62,168 bases of DNA from Sedimentisphaerales bacterium (lineage in GTDB: Bacteria > Planctomycetota > Phycisphaerae > Sedimentisphaerales > UBA12454): contig JAFGGI010000028.1 of assembly GCA_016930635.1 (NCBI GenBank), positions 1 through 62,168 on the forward strand, given 5' to 3'. How positions within the stretch are numbered: position 1 is the stretch's first letter; each line of letters opens with the position of its first letter. The notes under the pieces are model-generated. The model saw nothing but the letters and a program-made list of their open reading frames with translations. It had not been told where the DNA came from and made no database searches. Position numbers and translations under genes: made by a program. Positions 33,787 through 42,290 of this stretch are shown here, one piece after another.

Positions 33787-36336
33787 TTAGCCGGCTGAAA
33801 GAATCGAATTCACAGAGTACAGGATAATCTTTTTTGGTAAATCCTCAATTTTTTCTTTCGTATGAATATTCACCGTTTTAGATTTATTCTCAAAAAGGTC
33901 GAAAAAGTTATCGCTTAACTCCGCTTCAAACGGCATATCTATAAAAAGATCTTTTATTACAGATGAAGGCATTAATTTTAATTGCCAGTTATAATCATCG
34001 AATTGCTTTGACTGAATCTCGATTTTCTGCCCTGGCCAGTTAATATATTTATCAGGCAGGTAAAAGAAACTGTTATTTGCCGTTTTGCTTTTATCTATTT
34101 CCAGGGACAGATAAAGAAAACAGCTTTCAGGCTCTTTAGGCTCAATAAATGACGACGGCAGAGGAAAAGAAGCCCTGTCATAAGGGCCGATAGAGACAGG
34201 TCTTTGAAAGTTGTCCACAGATTTGAAATTCAGATTGTTCAAACTGCAGTTGAACAGCCCTGTCAGAGGCTTTGCAGAATGATTTATTATCGAAGCGGTT
34301 AATGAAGTAATACTCTTCCTGTTCAGTATCAGGTCGCTGACGTATTTTGCAGATATTGTTATGAGAACAGGAGCAAATGCCCTTTTTATATAATAGTAAA
34401 GAGCTTTAAATCTGCCGAGACAGTCGATGCATGACCAGCTTATGGCGGGGATGCAGTCATTCAGCTGCCAGAATAAAAGACCTTTATTAATATCGCAATT
34501 CCGGCGGAGATGCTCGGCGTTTTTACGAACTGCCCTTGCCTGTGTCAGTTGCGACAGATATATAAGTTCATCAATATTTTTTGGCGGGCCGAAAAGTTCA
34601 TTTATGTAATATTGCAGACGCCCCTGGCCGTTCGGCTGATAGTTGTGTTTTTCAAGTTGCTCTGATGCAGGGTGTAAATCTTTGTCTGATGTAAAATTTT
34701 GCAGTGTTTTTTTGTCAGGCAGTGACTGAAGACCGAACTCCGCGGCAAAACGAGGGATTTGTTTCTCATCAACAAGATAATTATCCGTAGGCTCAAGTCC
34801 TGCCCACACATTCCACTGATGAACAGTTCCGGTTGATGGTTCATTTGGGTATTTGGCAGAACCGAAAGGTGTCGAAGGGATATAGTCTCTATCCGGGTCA
34901 AGCTCATGCAGCAGCTGCGGCAGTAATTTATGATAGATATCCCTGCCGTAAAACTTTCTGCCTCTGCTGATTCCGTTTGTGGCGTGCTGCCAGTCGATTT
35001 CGTTGTTGCCGCACCAGAGTACCAGTGACGGATGATTGCGCAGCCTGATTATATTTTGTGCTGCTTCGGTTCTTACCATTTGATCAAACCACGGCCGGTC
35101 AGGATAATATGCACAGGCGAATGGAAAATCCTGCCAGACCATAATGCCGAGCCGGTCGCAGATATTATAGAAAGTCTCAGTCTCATATATCCCCCCGCCC
35201 CATACACGAAGCATATTAATATTGGCGTCTTTTACCGCTGTAAGCATCCTTTCATAGTCACTATCAGCAGCTGAGCCGACAAATAAAGATAGCGGCACCC
35301 AGGATGCGCCGCGAACATAAACAGGGATGTTATTGACTATGAACTCAAAACAGCTTTCGTTTTTTTCGGCTGACTGATTTAGATGTACAATTCTTATTCC
35401 GAATTTTTTCGAAGATGATTCGATGGGTTTGTTATCGCTGAAAAGCTCGGTTTTTAATTCGTAAAGAGGTTGTGAGCCGTAGAGGTTCGGCTGCCACAGT
35501 GATACAGGTTTTATTTTTAATACTGTAGAAACATTATTCCTGCTGCCGAAGTCAAATTCTGCTTCAGCTGCGATATTGCCTGCAGGGTCGTAAACTGTCA
35601 AGTGGCATTTCGCTATAGGATTCTCACGGAAATTTTCTATTTCTACTGAAATCCTTATATCAGCGACTCCCGGGTCTGCTTCGATAGTTCTTATATGCAC
35701 ATCCCGCAGTGCTGCTGCGGAAAAACCTTCGATATAAACGCTTTTCCAGATACCGCAGCCCGGCAGAGGCGGGGCGAAGTCCCAGCCGAACTGACATTGT
35801 GCCTTTCTGACATACGACCTGAACGGCAATGAGCAATCATCCCTGCCGAGCATGCCGAAACGGTTCATCAAACGGTTACCTTCTTTAATCGCCGAGTCGC
35901 ATTTTACAAGCAGACGGTTATTTTTCTCTTTAAGCAACTCCTTTACATCAAAACGGTATGAGCAGAACATATTATCACTTCGCCCGACGAGTTTATCATT
36001 GAGCCAGACCTGGCAGAAGGTATCAAGGCCCTCAAAGACAAGCTCTGCTCTGTCAAGTTTGAAAAAATCCTGCGGCAGATCGAAAAATTTCTGAAATATC
36101 CATGGTTTTTCACCTGGCCATAAGAAATCTTCAGGATTGCAATACAATTCAGAAGGTTTAATCACCCCGGCCTGTGTAAGACAGGTATAAATTGATGATG
36201 GAACCCGGCATTCGAGCCAGTTTGATTCCTGTGGTGAGTCTGTCGAACCCACATCCAAATCTCGCATCCGTCTTGCGGATTCGGGATATTCTTTAAACTG
36301 CCAGTAGCCGGTAAGGTCTAAAATCCGTTTTTCCAT
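33787..36336 (-). CDS. Glycoside hydrolase family 2 beta-mannosidase
   Basis: Retaining exo-enzyme that removes beta-mannose from the non-reducing end of manno-oligosaccharides. 849 residues with a jelly-roll domain (about 1-205), an immunoglobulin-like domain (about 206-320), and the TIM barrel. The acid/base is E446 in WCGNNEIDW and the nucleophile E533 in RFAAEFGLQS. C-terminal beta domains follow. No signal peptide is present, so it acts in the cytosol on imported sugars. It lies on the opposite strand in the middle of the secretion operon, between gspI and the J-like gene. Base composition is not visibly different from the neighbours. Confidence 0.9.
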   Translation of the reverse strand: MEKRILDLTGYWQFKEYPESARRMRDLDVGSTDSPQESNWLECRVPSSIYTCLTQAGVIKPSELYCNPEDFLWPGEKPWIFQKFFDLPQDFFKLDRAELVFEGLDTFCQVWLNDKLVGRSDNMFCSYRFDVKELLKEKNNRLLVKCDSAIKEGNRLMNRFGMLGRDDCSLPFRSYVRKAQCQFGWDFAPPLPGCGIWKSVYIEGFSAAALRDVHIRTIEADPGVADIRISVEIENFRENPIAKCHLTVYDPAGNIAAEAEFDFGSRNNVSTVLKIKPVSLWQPNLYGSQPLYELKTELFSDNKPIESSSKKFGIRIVHLNQSAEKNESCFEFIVNNIPVYVRGASWVPLSLFVGSAADSDYERMLTAVKDANINMLRVWGGGIYETETFYNICDRLGIMVWQDFPFACAYYPDRPWFDQMVRTEAAQNIIRLRNHPSLVLWCGNNEIDWQHATNGISRGRKFYGRDIYHKLLPQLLHELDPDRDYIPSTPFGSAKYPNEPSTGTVHQWNVWAGLEPTDNYLVDEKQIPRFAAEFGLQSLPDKKTLQNFTSDKDLHPASEQLEKHNYQPNGQGRLQYYINELFGPPKNIDELIYLSQLTQARAVRKNAEHLRRNCDINKGLLFWQLNDCIPAISWSCIDCLGRFKALYYYIKRAFAPVLITISAKYVSDLILNRKSITSLTASIINHSAKPLTGLFNCSLNNLNFKSVDNFQRPVSIGPYDRASFPLPSSFIEPKEPESCFLYLSLEIDKSKTANNSFFYLPDKYINWPGQKIEIQSKQFDDYNWQLKLMPSSVIKDLFIDMPFEAELSDNFFDLFENKSKTVNIHTKEKIEDLPKKIILYSVNSILSAG

Positions 36337-36602
36337 AAGCCCGATTTTAGCAGAAAAAGAGCCGATAAGCCAGAGGTTAGAGTTCTAAGTGCTATATGAC
36401 AGGCAGATTATAGGACTTTTTCAGAAGTAGCGGCAATATGTCGTTAATTTCAGTGATAAGTCCTATAAAAGCACAGTCTGCGATTACAAAATCGCCCTTT
36501 TTAGCGGTTTTCTTTTCTGTATATAAGCACTGAATTTGCGTTACTGCCGGCGGCTCGTAAGCCGATACCCTTAAAGAAGTAAAGTGTAGAAAGGGTGTAG
36601 TA
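36337..36602. other. Intergenic region between divergent beta-mannosidase and gspJ-like genes, with a 9-bp inverted repeat
   Basis: No gene is seen in these 266 bases. ATAGGACTT (36410-36418) and AAGTCCTAT (36458-36466) form a perfect inverted repeat with 39 nt between the arms. A second small hairpin GGCT-CGTA-AGCC lies near 36551-36562. The region must hold promoters for both neighbours if the operon is interrupted, but no convincing -35/-10 pair was found. Confidence 0.45.
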
Positions 36603-39524
36603 ATGCGCAGTGTAAAAAACAAATGCAATTTGATTATTGCCAATTGCCGCAGAGCAATGCGTAGAGGAGTTACACTCGTTGAACTGATAGTTGCCTTTGC
36701 TTTGATCGTTATTGTCTTTGCAGCAGTTGTGCCGCAGTTCAGAACCATAAGACTCGGCTGGGCAGGCGCTGAGGCGATGAGTTCACTCATTCAAAACGGC
36801 AGGGTGCTCTCAGAGCACATCATCAGAAATCTTTCTGCAGCAAACAGGGTTGTCTCTGTCAGTCTTGCCTCGCAGACCCAGGGTTATATAACCTTCGCAG
36901 ATGCCAACGATGATAATTACCGCTATATCTACTCCAGCGGATATGTAGCATACGGTCTTGTAGGTAGTGAACAGCAACTGGCAGGGCCGGTAAGCAGATT
37001 CCAGATAACCTGCTATAGCATCTATCCAACTGTTTCAGCGACAACTGACGGCAATGATATTCGATATGTAGAAATCGAGACCGATTTTACGAACAGCGAT
37101 TCTATGGGCACAGACAGAACCTTCAAGACAGAGGTTTTTCTGCGTACAAACACAGATGACGGCTGCGGTATAGTAGGATATTGGAAACTCGATGAAACAA
37201 GCGGGACAACAGCTGCGGATTCGTCAGGCAGCGGCAACGATGGTACGCTGGTCAATATGGATCCTGGAATGGATTGGGTTACAGGACGGATCAACAATGC
37301 ACTGGATTTCGACGGCGGCAATGATTATGTAACTCTTCCTATTGATTCTGTTATAGGCTTGCTTGAGGATTGTACTATCGCCGCATGGGTAAACTGGTCA
37401 GGTTCAGGCAGCTCCTGGCAGCGTGTCTGGGATTTCGGAACAGGTACAACTTACAATATGTTCCTTACAGTCAACTGCAGCTATACAGGTTACCCTCGTT
37501 TTGCTATTACTACCAGCGGATGGAGCAATGAAGAGCAGTTAGATGCGGATGAAGAGCTGACTGCCAATACGTGGCATCATATAGCTGTAACGATAGATGC
37601 GGATGATACTACTCATAAATTATACATAGATGGCGAGCTTGTTGATGAAGATACATCAGCTTACCTGACTCCAAGCGACCTTGGAAATACCGACCGGAAT
37701 TATCTTGCTAATTCGAATTATTCTGCCGATCCGGAACTTAACGGCAGAATAGATGATGTTCGAATCTACAACCGTGTGCTCGATGCTGAGGAAATTATAG
37801 AGATAGCTAATTCGCTTAATTTCAGAAGTTTTGAAGAAGCCAAAACACCGACTGATACAACATCTGTTACGATCTCAACACCGAATGATATAAATGAAAA
37901 TGACCTGCTTATCGCAGCAGTTGCTACAGAAGGCGATACATCATCTTCATTATCGGCTCCGGGCGGCGAAGGCTGGACAGTAATTGACGTTGATAATTAC
38001 TCCAGCGGTTCTGTAACGCCGAGTGTAACACACGACTCCGGCCTGCAATGTCTTATCGGTTTAGTAGTTAATGCCGACTCCGCATCGGTGCCGGTTGCCA
38101 TCATAGGCACATGGGATACAGATTCGTCTGCACCCATAACTCATTCAAAAGAAACCGGCTCTGACCGTGCTTTGCTTTTCTTCGCACATGCTGATACCAG
38201 TCAAACTCTGAACTCCGTAACCTATGGCGGACAGTCAATGACAATAGTTATTGATCAACCTGGAAACTGGGGTTTCAGATATGCATATGTTGCAGCCTTT
38301 ATTCTTGATGATGCTGGCATTACCGCCGCAGGTACTACGACATTTAACCCAACCTGGAGTTCCTATCCCGGCAGCAATGTTACATATTCCAGTGTATTTC
38401 TTCAGGGTGTTGACCAGTCAGACCTTTATGATGATACCGCCAGCACTTCATCCTATGGTACCGACATAACAACATCAGCACTGACTGTAACGCAGGGAGA
38501 TATGGCTATCAAAGCTGCAGCCTGCCATACAGGCGGGTCATATACAATGAACAACGGCTTTACAGAAGCTTTTGAACTTTCCACAAGCGGCTATGACGGC
38601 GCCGGAGGATACAGGTCTGCAGGAAGCGCAGTTACATTAGGTACATGGTGGAAACTTGCTGACCCGTTAGAATCGACCAGTCACCAGTTTACCTGGACAG
38701 GTGCTCGACAGGCCTATGGCTGGATAATGAGATTTACCGGCCATGATACTGATGACCCGATCAACGCCTTTTCGGTCGGTAATGATTCTGATGCTGCTCC
38801 AACCAGTCCTTCGGTGACTACAGATACGGACAACTGCCTGATAGTTCGTATTGGAGGTTTTGATGGCGGTGATATTACGATAGATGACACGGGACTGCCT
38901 TCTGATTATACCGATATTACAATGGACAGAAGTGTTGCCGTGTTGTTTGAGGATGGTTTCGAAGGGACTCCATGGGATGATCAGTGGACTACTAACTGGG
39001 AAAGTGATACCAACCCGGTATATGCCGGCAGCTACTCAGCCAGTGCTGACAGGAATGATGATGACCTGACATCTGATAATATCAATACAAGCAGTTACAG
39101 TGCTTTTGTGGTTTCATTTTGGTATAGGCACTATCACATTGAATACGATGATGATTGTTATCTGCAGTTTTATGACGGAAGCGGGTACGACAATATATTC
39201 AATTTTGAGAATTCAACGGCGGGTCAATGGAATTATTACAAAGTTACGGTTACAGATGCACAATACATCCGTTCTAATTTCCGTATAAGATTTCACACCA
39301 GTATGAACAGCAGTGATGAAAATGTATGGGTGGATGATGTAGCGGTATATATCGATGGCGGTGTTTCCGGCGGAGCAGGATACACGGTACAGGAAACTGC
39401 CGGCATCAGCGGAACAGAGGATTTTGCACTTGGCCAGCAGAATGATTCAAGAATGGTTACGGTAGCGATAACGCCGGGGGCTCTGTGCGAAGTGGCCTGC
39501 TGTTCAGAGACAATAAAACCATAA
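36603..39524 (+). CDS. gspJ: Giant minor pseudopilin (GspJ-like) with LamG and MAM-like extracellular domains
   Basis: 973 residues, about five times the usual GspJ. The leader (1-22) ends RRG; mature VTLVELIVAFALIVIVFAAVVP has Glu5. The pseudopilin globular part covers about 23-185. A LamG domain follows at about 187-396 (VGYWKLDETSG, TWHHIAVTIDADD, GRIDDVRIYNRVL). Then come a beta domain starting NENDLLIAAVATEG (about 410-713) and a second related one (about 722-960) interrupted by a MAM/LamG-like insert (about 781-919, DGFEGTPW, WYRHYH, VWVDDVAVYIDG). A ribosome site (AAGGG) precedes the ATG. The large glycan- or protein-binding part would sit at the pseudopilus tip. The assignment to J rests on the N-terminal region and order; the fused part is the novelty. 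Confidence 0.82.
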   Translation: MRSVKNKCNLIIANCRRAMRRGVTLVELIVAFALIVIVFAAVVPQFRTIRLGWAGAEAMSSLIQNGRVLSEHIIRNLSAANRVVSVSLASQTQGYITFADANDDNYRYIYSSGYVAYGLVGSEQQLAGPVSRFQITCYSIYPTVSATTDGNDIRYVEIETDFTNSDSMGTDRTFKTEVFLRTNTDDGCGIVGYWKLDETSGTTAADSSGSGNDGTLVNMDPGMDWVTGRINNALDFDGGNDYVTLPIDSVIGLLEDCTIAAWVNWSGSGSSWQRVWDFGTGTTYNMFLTVNCSYTGYPRFAITTSGWSNEEQLDADEELTANTWHHIAVTIDADDTTHKLYIDGELVDEDTSAYLTPSDLGNTDRNYLANSNYSADPELNGRIDDVRIYNRVLDAEEIIEIANSLNFRSFEEAKTPTDTTSVTISTPNDINENDLLIAAVATEGDTSSSLSAPGGEGWTVIDVDNYSSGSVTPSVTHDSGLQCLIGLVVNADSASVPVAIIGTWDTDSSAPITHSKETGSDRALLFFAHADTSQTLNSVTYGGQSMTIVIDQPGNWGFRYAYVAAFILDDAGITAAGTTTFNPTWSSYPGSNVTYSSVFLQGVDQSDLYDDTASTSSYGTDITTSALTVTQGDMAIKAAACHTGGSYTMNNGFTEAFELSTSGYDGAGGYRSAGSAVTLGTWWKLADPLESTSHQFTWTGARQAYGWIMRFTGHDTDDPINAFSVGNDSDAAPTSPSVTTDTDNCLIVRIGGFDGGDITIDDTGLPSDYTDITMDRSVAVLFEDGFEGTPWDDQWTTNWESDTNPVYAGSYSASADRNDDDLTSDNINTSSYSAFVVSFWYRHYHIEYDDDCYLQFYDGSGYDNIFNFENSTAGQWNYYKVTVTDAQYIRSNFRIRFHTSMNSSDENVWVDDVAVYIDGGVSGGAGYTVQETAGISGTEDFALGQQNDSRMVTVAITPGALCEVACCSETIKP

Positions 39525-39536
39525 GGTGTAAACGTT

Positions 39537-40106
39537 ATGAGAGATAGATATAGCAAAATGAAAATACAGATAAAAGATAAATCCGAAGCACGAAATCCGA
39601 AATCCGAAACAATATCGAATATTCGAAATCAGAATGTTCAAAACAATGCGTTTAGGTCATTTTCAGGTTTTTGTCATTTGGATTTGTTTCGTAATTCGAT
39701 ATTCGGTATTCGAATTTCTAACAGGAAAGGTTCAATATTGATCGTTGTGCTTTTTGCTATATCGCTCCTAGCGGCTTTTGTAACCGGTATGCTTCAGATG
39801 AATATGGAGCAGGCTCAGCTTATGAAGAATGAAGCTTTTATGGCAGATGCGCTTGCAATTGCCGAGGCGGGCCTTGCCGATGCGTTCGCAAGGGTCAGGA
39901 CCTATGAGGCCTTGCCGACTGATTTCGGTCCTGTAAGTTTCGCCAATGGTTCATACAGCGTGACGATTACCGGGTCGCTTCCGAATCCGAGTTTTACTTC
40001 AGTGGGTACTTCCGGGCAGGGGTATATCGCCAGGGTCGAAGCTGATGTTACTGTAGATACGGTTTCCTATGTGGTTCGCATAGATGAATACAGGATAAAC
40101 GAATGA
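39537..40106 (+). CDS. gspK: Minor pseudopilin (GspK/PilX-like) with repeat-derived long leader
   Basis: 189 residues. The predicted prepilin cut is after G65 (NRKG, then SILIVVLFAISLLAAF), and position 5 of the mature protein is hydrophobic, as in GspK, rather than Glu. The segment NEAFMADALAIAEAGLADAFARV is characteristic of GspK/PilX proteins. The mature part is short (about 124 residues). The first 64 residues are an exceptionally long leader, and residues about 15-61 are encoded by a palindromic repeat. AAGGTG precedes the ATG at 39537, and no in-frame start lies nearer the cut site. It overlaps gspL by 4 nt. Confidence 0.8.
   Translation: MRDRYSKMKIQIKDKSEARNPKSETISNIRNQNVQNNAFRSFSGFCHLDLFRNSIFGIRISNRKGSILIVVLFAISLLAAFVTGMLQMNMEQAQLMKNEAFMADALAIAEAGLADAFARVRTYEALPTDFGPVSFANGSYSVTITGSLPNPSFTSVGTSGQGYIARVEADVTVDTVSYVVRIDEYRINE
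39579..39722. repeat. Imperfect palindromic AATTCGAAAT-type repeat inside the gspK-like leader
   Basis: About 140 nt rich in CCGAAAT, TCGAATATTCGAAA and, on the other arm, ATTCGATATTCGG and TTCGAATTT, forming an imperfect inverted repeat around a T-rich centre. It resembles a small dispersed repeat seen in many environmental planctomycete and candidate-phylum genomes (from memory), whose translation gives strings such as KSEARNPKSE. Here it is in frame and provides residues of the pseudopilin leader. Confidence 0.68.
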
Positions 40107-41689
40107 AATTTGATATGAAAAAACAATTTCTTACCGCGGAGATGCGTAAAAAACTTTTCGGCATAGATGTCCGTACAAAAGTTTTCGGCATTGATATATG
40201 CAATGATAAGGCCTGTTTCGTTGAACTGCGAAAGCACGGCAGGCAGATAAAAGTTGCACGGTGCGGCACTATACCTCTTGACAAGGGTGTGGTAAAAAAT
40301 GGAGTTGTCAAAGACCCTGCAGCGCTTACGAGGATACTGAAGCAATTTAAAATCGCCGGCACATTCAGAACGGCTAATGCGGCTTTAAGTGTGTGCTCCG
40401 AGCCTGTGCTTTTGCAGATACTCGATATGCAGGATGCTCCGCCCGGCGAGACAAGGAGATTTATACAGAACGAAGTCAAGCAGTACGCGATATTGCCGCT
40501 GAAAAATGTTGAGACGGATTACTGCGGATTGAAATCATCCGATGTCCATACAAGACGGGTACTCGTCGGGGCAACACAAAGTGAAAATCTAAGTACGACT
40601 GTAGCCGCTATAGAAAAAGATAATATAAATGTTGTGGCGGTTGAGCCTGCTGTAATATCTTTTATCAGAATATGTTATGATATGATAATCAGACCGCAGA
40701 GGGAACAAAATATTATATTCCTGCTTTTGCGGGATAATACCCTGAATTTATGTCTTTTTGAAAGACAGGGACTTGATTTTCTCAGGGTGAAAAAGTTTGA
40801 TACTGAAATCGTCAACTCGCAACAGAGGGGCGACTGGCTTAGCCAGGAAGTTGAGTCTGTAATTCAGTTCCATGAACTTGAAAGAGGTTCAAGTGCAGAA
40901 AGCTGGCAGATATTTGTTGCCTGTTGTCCGGAAAATAAATACAGCGTCGAGATCGTCGATGAAATAAAAAATAAGATATCACGTCATGACGTTGAAATCG
41001 CGGCGTTTGAAAACAGCCTTATGGATATAGCCATCGACCCGGAAGATAAAAGAGAGATTCCGCCTGTTGCTGCAGGAGTGGCGATGAGGCTGCTCGATGA
41101 GGACAAAACATCGATAAAGCTGAATATGCTGCCCAAAGATATAGTCTCGACCAAGAAAGCTAAAAAACAACTGCTGGTCATTATAAATACCGCTGCGGTG
41201 ATATTCCTTATAATGCTTATGCACATAATGTTTCTGGTAAATACATCCAGAACAATAACCCTTGAATTGCAGCAGAGAAATCAGTTCCGCCAGAATATTG
41301 ACCTGGACGCATTAGCTGAACAACAGGTTCTTCTAAACCAGGGTCTTCAGAAGACTATTGCAAGCGTTAATACTATTAAGTCCGTATTTAAAGATAAGAT
41401 CTGGTATGACTGGGCTTCTATTATGACCGAGCTGGGCAGATATACACCAAGAGCCGTACAGATTCAGAGATTGCGGACAGAAGGTTTGGCCAAAATGAAT
41501 ATTCAGGGGTTAGCTGTCGGCCATGATGCGATAAACGATTTTGTGGACCAGTTGGCTTTATGCGAGGCAGTAGAGTCTGTCAAGCTTCTGGATACGAGAC
41601 AGAATACGAAATACGGTTACGGTTTAATTAATTATTCTATAAGTTGTTCTCTTGCTACCGGCAAAGATGAAGAGAAAGAAAAGGATTAA
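40103..41689 (+). CDS. gspL: GspL-like protein (PilM-type actin fold fused to PilN-type segment)
   Basis: Inner-membrane assembly protein that links the ATPase to the periplasmic ring. 528 residues. The cytosolic actin-like PilM/GspL domain spans about 20-340, starting FGIDICNDKACFVELRK. One membrane helix lies at about 358-378. A periplasmic coiled coil and ferredoxin-like PilN domain (about 380-525) ends in SISCSLATG. The fusion of PilM and PilN parts is the GspL arrangement. It overlaps both neighbours slightly. Confidence 0.85.
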   Translation: MKFDMKKQFLTAEMRKKLFGIDVRTKVFGIDICNDKACFVELRKHGRQIKVARCGTIPLDKGVVKNGVVKDPAALTRILKQFKIAGTFRTANAALSVCSEPVLLQILDMQDAPPGETRRFIQNEVKQYAILPLKNVETDYCGLKSSDVHTRRVLVGATQSENLSTTVAAIEKDNINVVAVEPAVISFIRICYDMIIRPQREQNIIFLLLRDNTLNLCLFERQGLDFLRVKKFDTEIVNSQQRGDWLSQEVESVIQFHELERGSSAESWQIFVACCPENKYSVEIVDEIKNKISRHDVEIAAFENSLMDIAIDPEDKREIPPVAAGVAMRLLDEDKTSIKLNMLPKDIVSTKKAKKQLLVIINTAAVIFLIMLMHIMFLVNTSRTITLELQQRNQFRQNIDLDALAEQQVLLNQGLQKTIASVNTIKSVFKDKIWYDWASIMTELGRYTPRAVQIQRLRTEGLAKMNIQGLAVGHDAINDFVDQLALCEAVESVKLLDTRQNTKYGYGLINYSISCSLATGKDEEKEKD

Positions 41690-41696
41690 TGAATCT

Positions 41697-42290
41697 ATGG
41701 AATATACGGGCCAGTCACAAAAAAATACATTGATCGCGGTCATTTTGATTATAGGCCTGATCGGGATGTATAACTGGTTTGTCAGACCTCAGGCCCGGTA
41801 TATTGCCGTTGCCAAGGAGTATCAGCAAACGGTGGATGATATGAAAAAAACCAGTATAGCAATGAGCAAAAAGCAGAAGATCAGCAGGGAAAGCCTGAGA
41901 GATTTCCTGCAGCAGTTAAATGACCAGAAGCAGGGGCTGTTTACTGAAAAACAGGCGAAAGAATTTCTTGCAAATCTTCAATCAATAGCAGAACAGACCG
42001 GCTGTATGGTTCTGGAGGTCAGGCATAAGCCTGTAAAACCGGTTTTTCTGGAGGACAGTAACTCTATAGATATTGACAGGCACGAGGCCAGTATGCGTCT
42101 TATGGGAGGATATGAAAATATAGTGGGATTTTTAAATTTACTCCAGGGCAGACCAACAAGGGTCTGGATCGATAAGATAAGTCTGGATATGAGAAGTCCT
42201 ACAAGCACATATCTTACCTGTGATGCTGTCTTGAGCATATATACCTTAGATATTAAGGAGATCCAAAGCGATGTTGACTCAAAAAAATAA
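41697..42290 (+). CDS. gspM: GspM/PilO-like inner-membrane protein
   Basis: 197 residues from the ATG at 41697 (AAGGA 12 nt upstream); starts at 41667 or 41652 would give a lysine-rich N-terminus overlapping gspL and are possible. One membrane helix (about 12-30, LIAVILIIGLIGMYNWFV) is followed by a coiled coil (about 40-90) and a ferredoxin-like domain containing MRLMGGYENIVGFLNLLQ, the usual PilO signature. It pairs with GspL. It overlaps the secretin gene by 20 nt. Confidence 0.83.
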   Translation: MEYTGQSQKNTLIAVILIIGLIGMYNWFVRPQARYIAVAKEYQQTVDDMKKTSIAMSKKQKISRESLRDFLQQLNDQKQGLFTEKQAKEFLANLQSIAEQTGCMVLEVRHKPVKPVFLEDSNSIDIDRHEASMRLMGGYENIVGFLNLLQGRPTRVWIDKISLDMRSPTSTYLTCDAVLSIYTLDIKEIQSDVDSKK

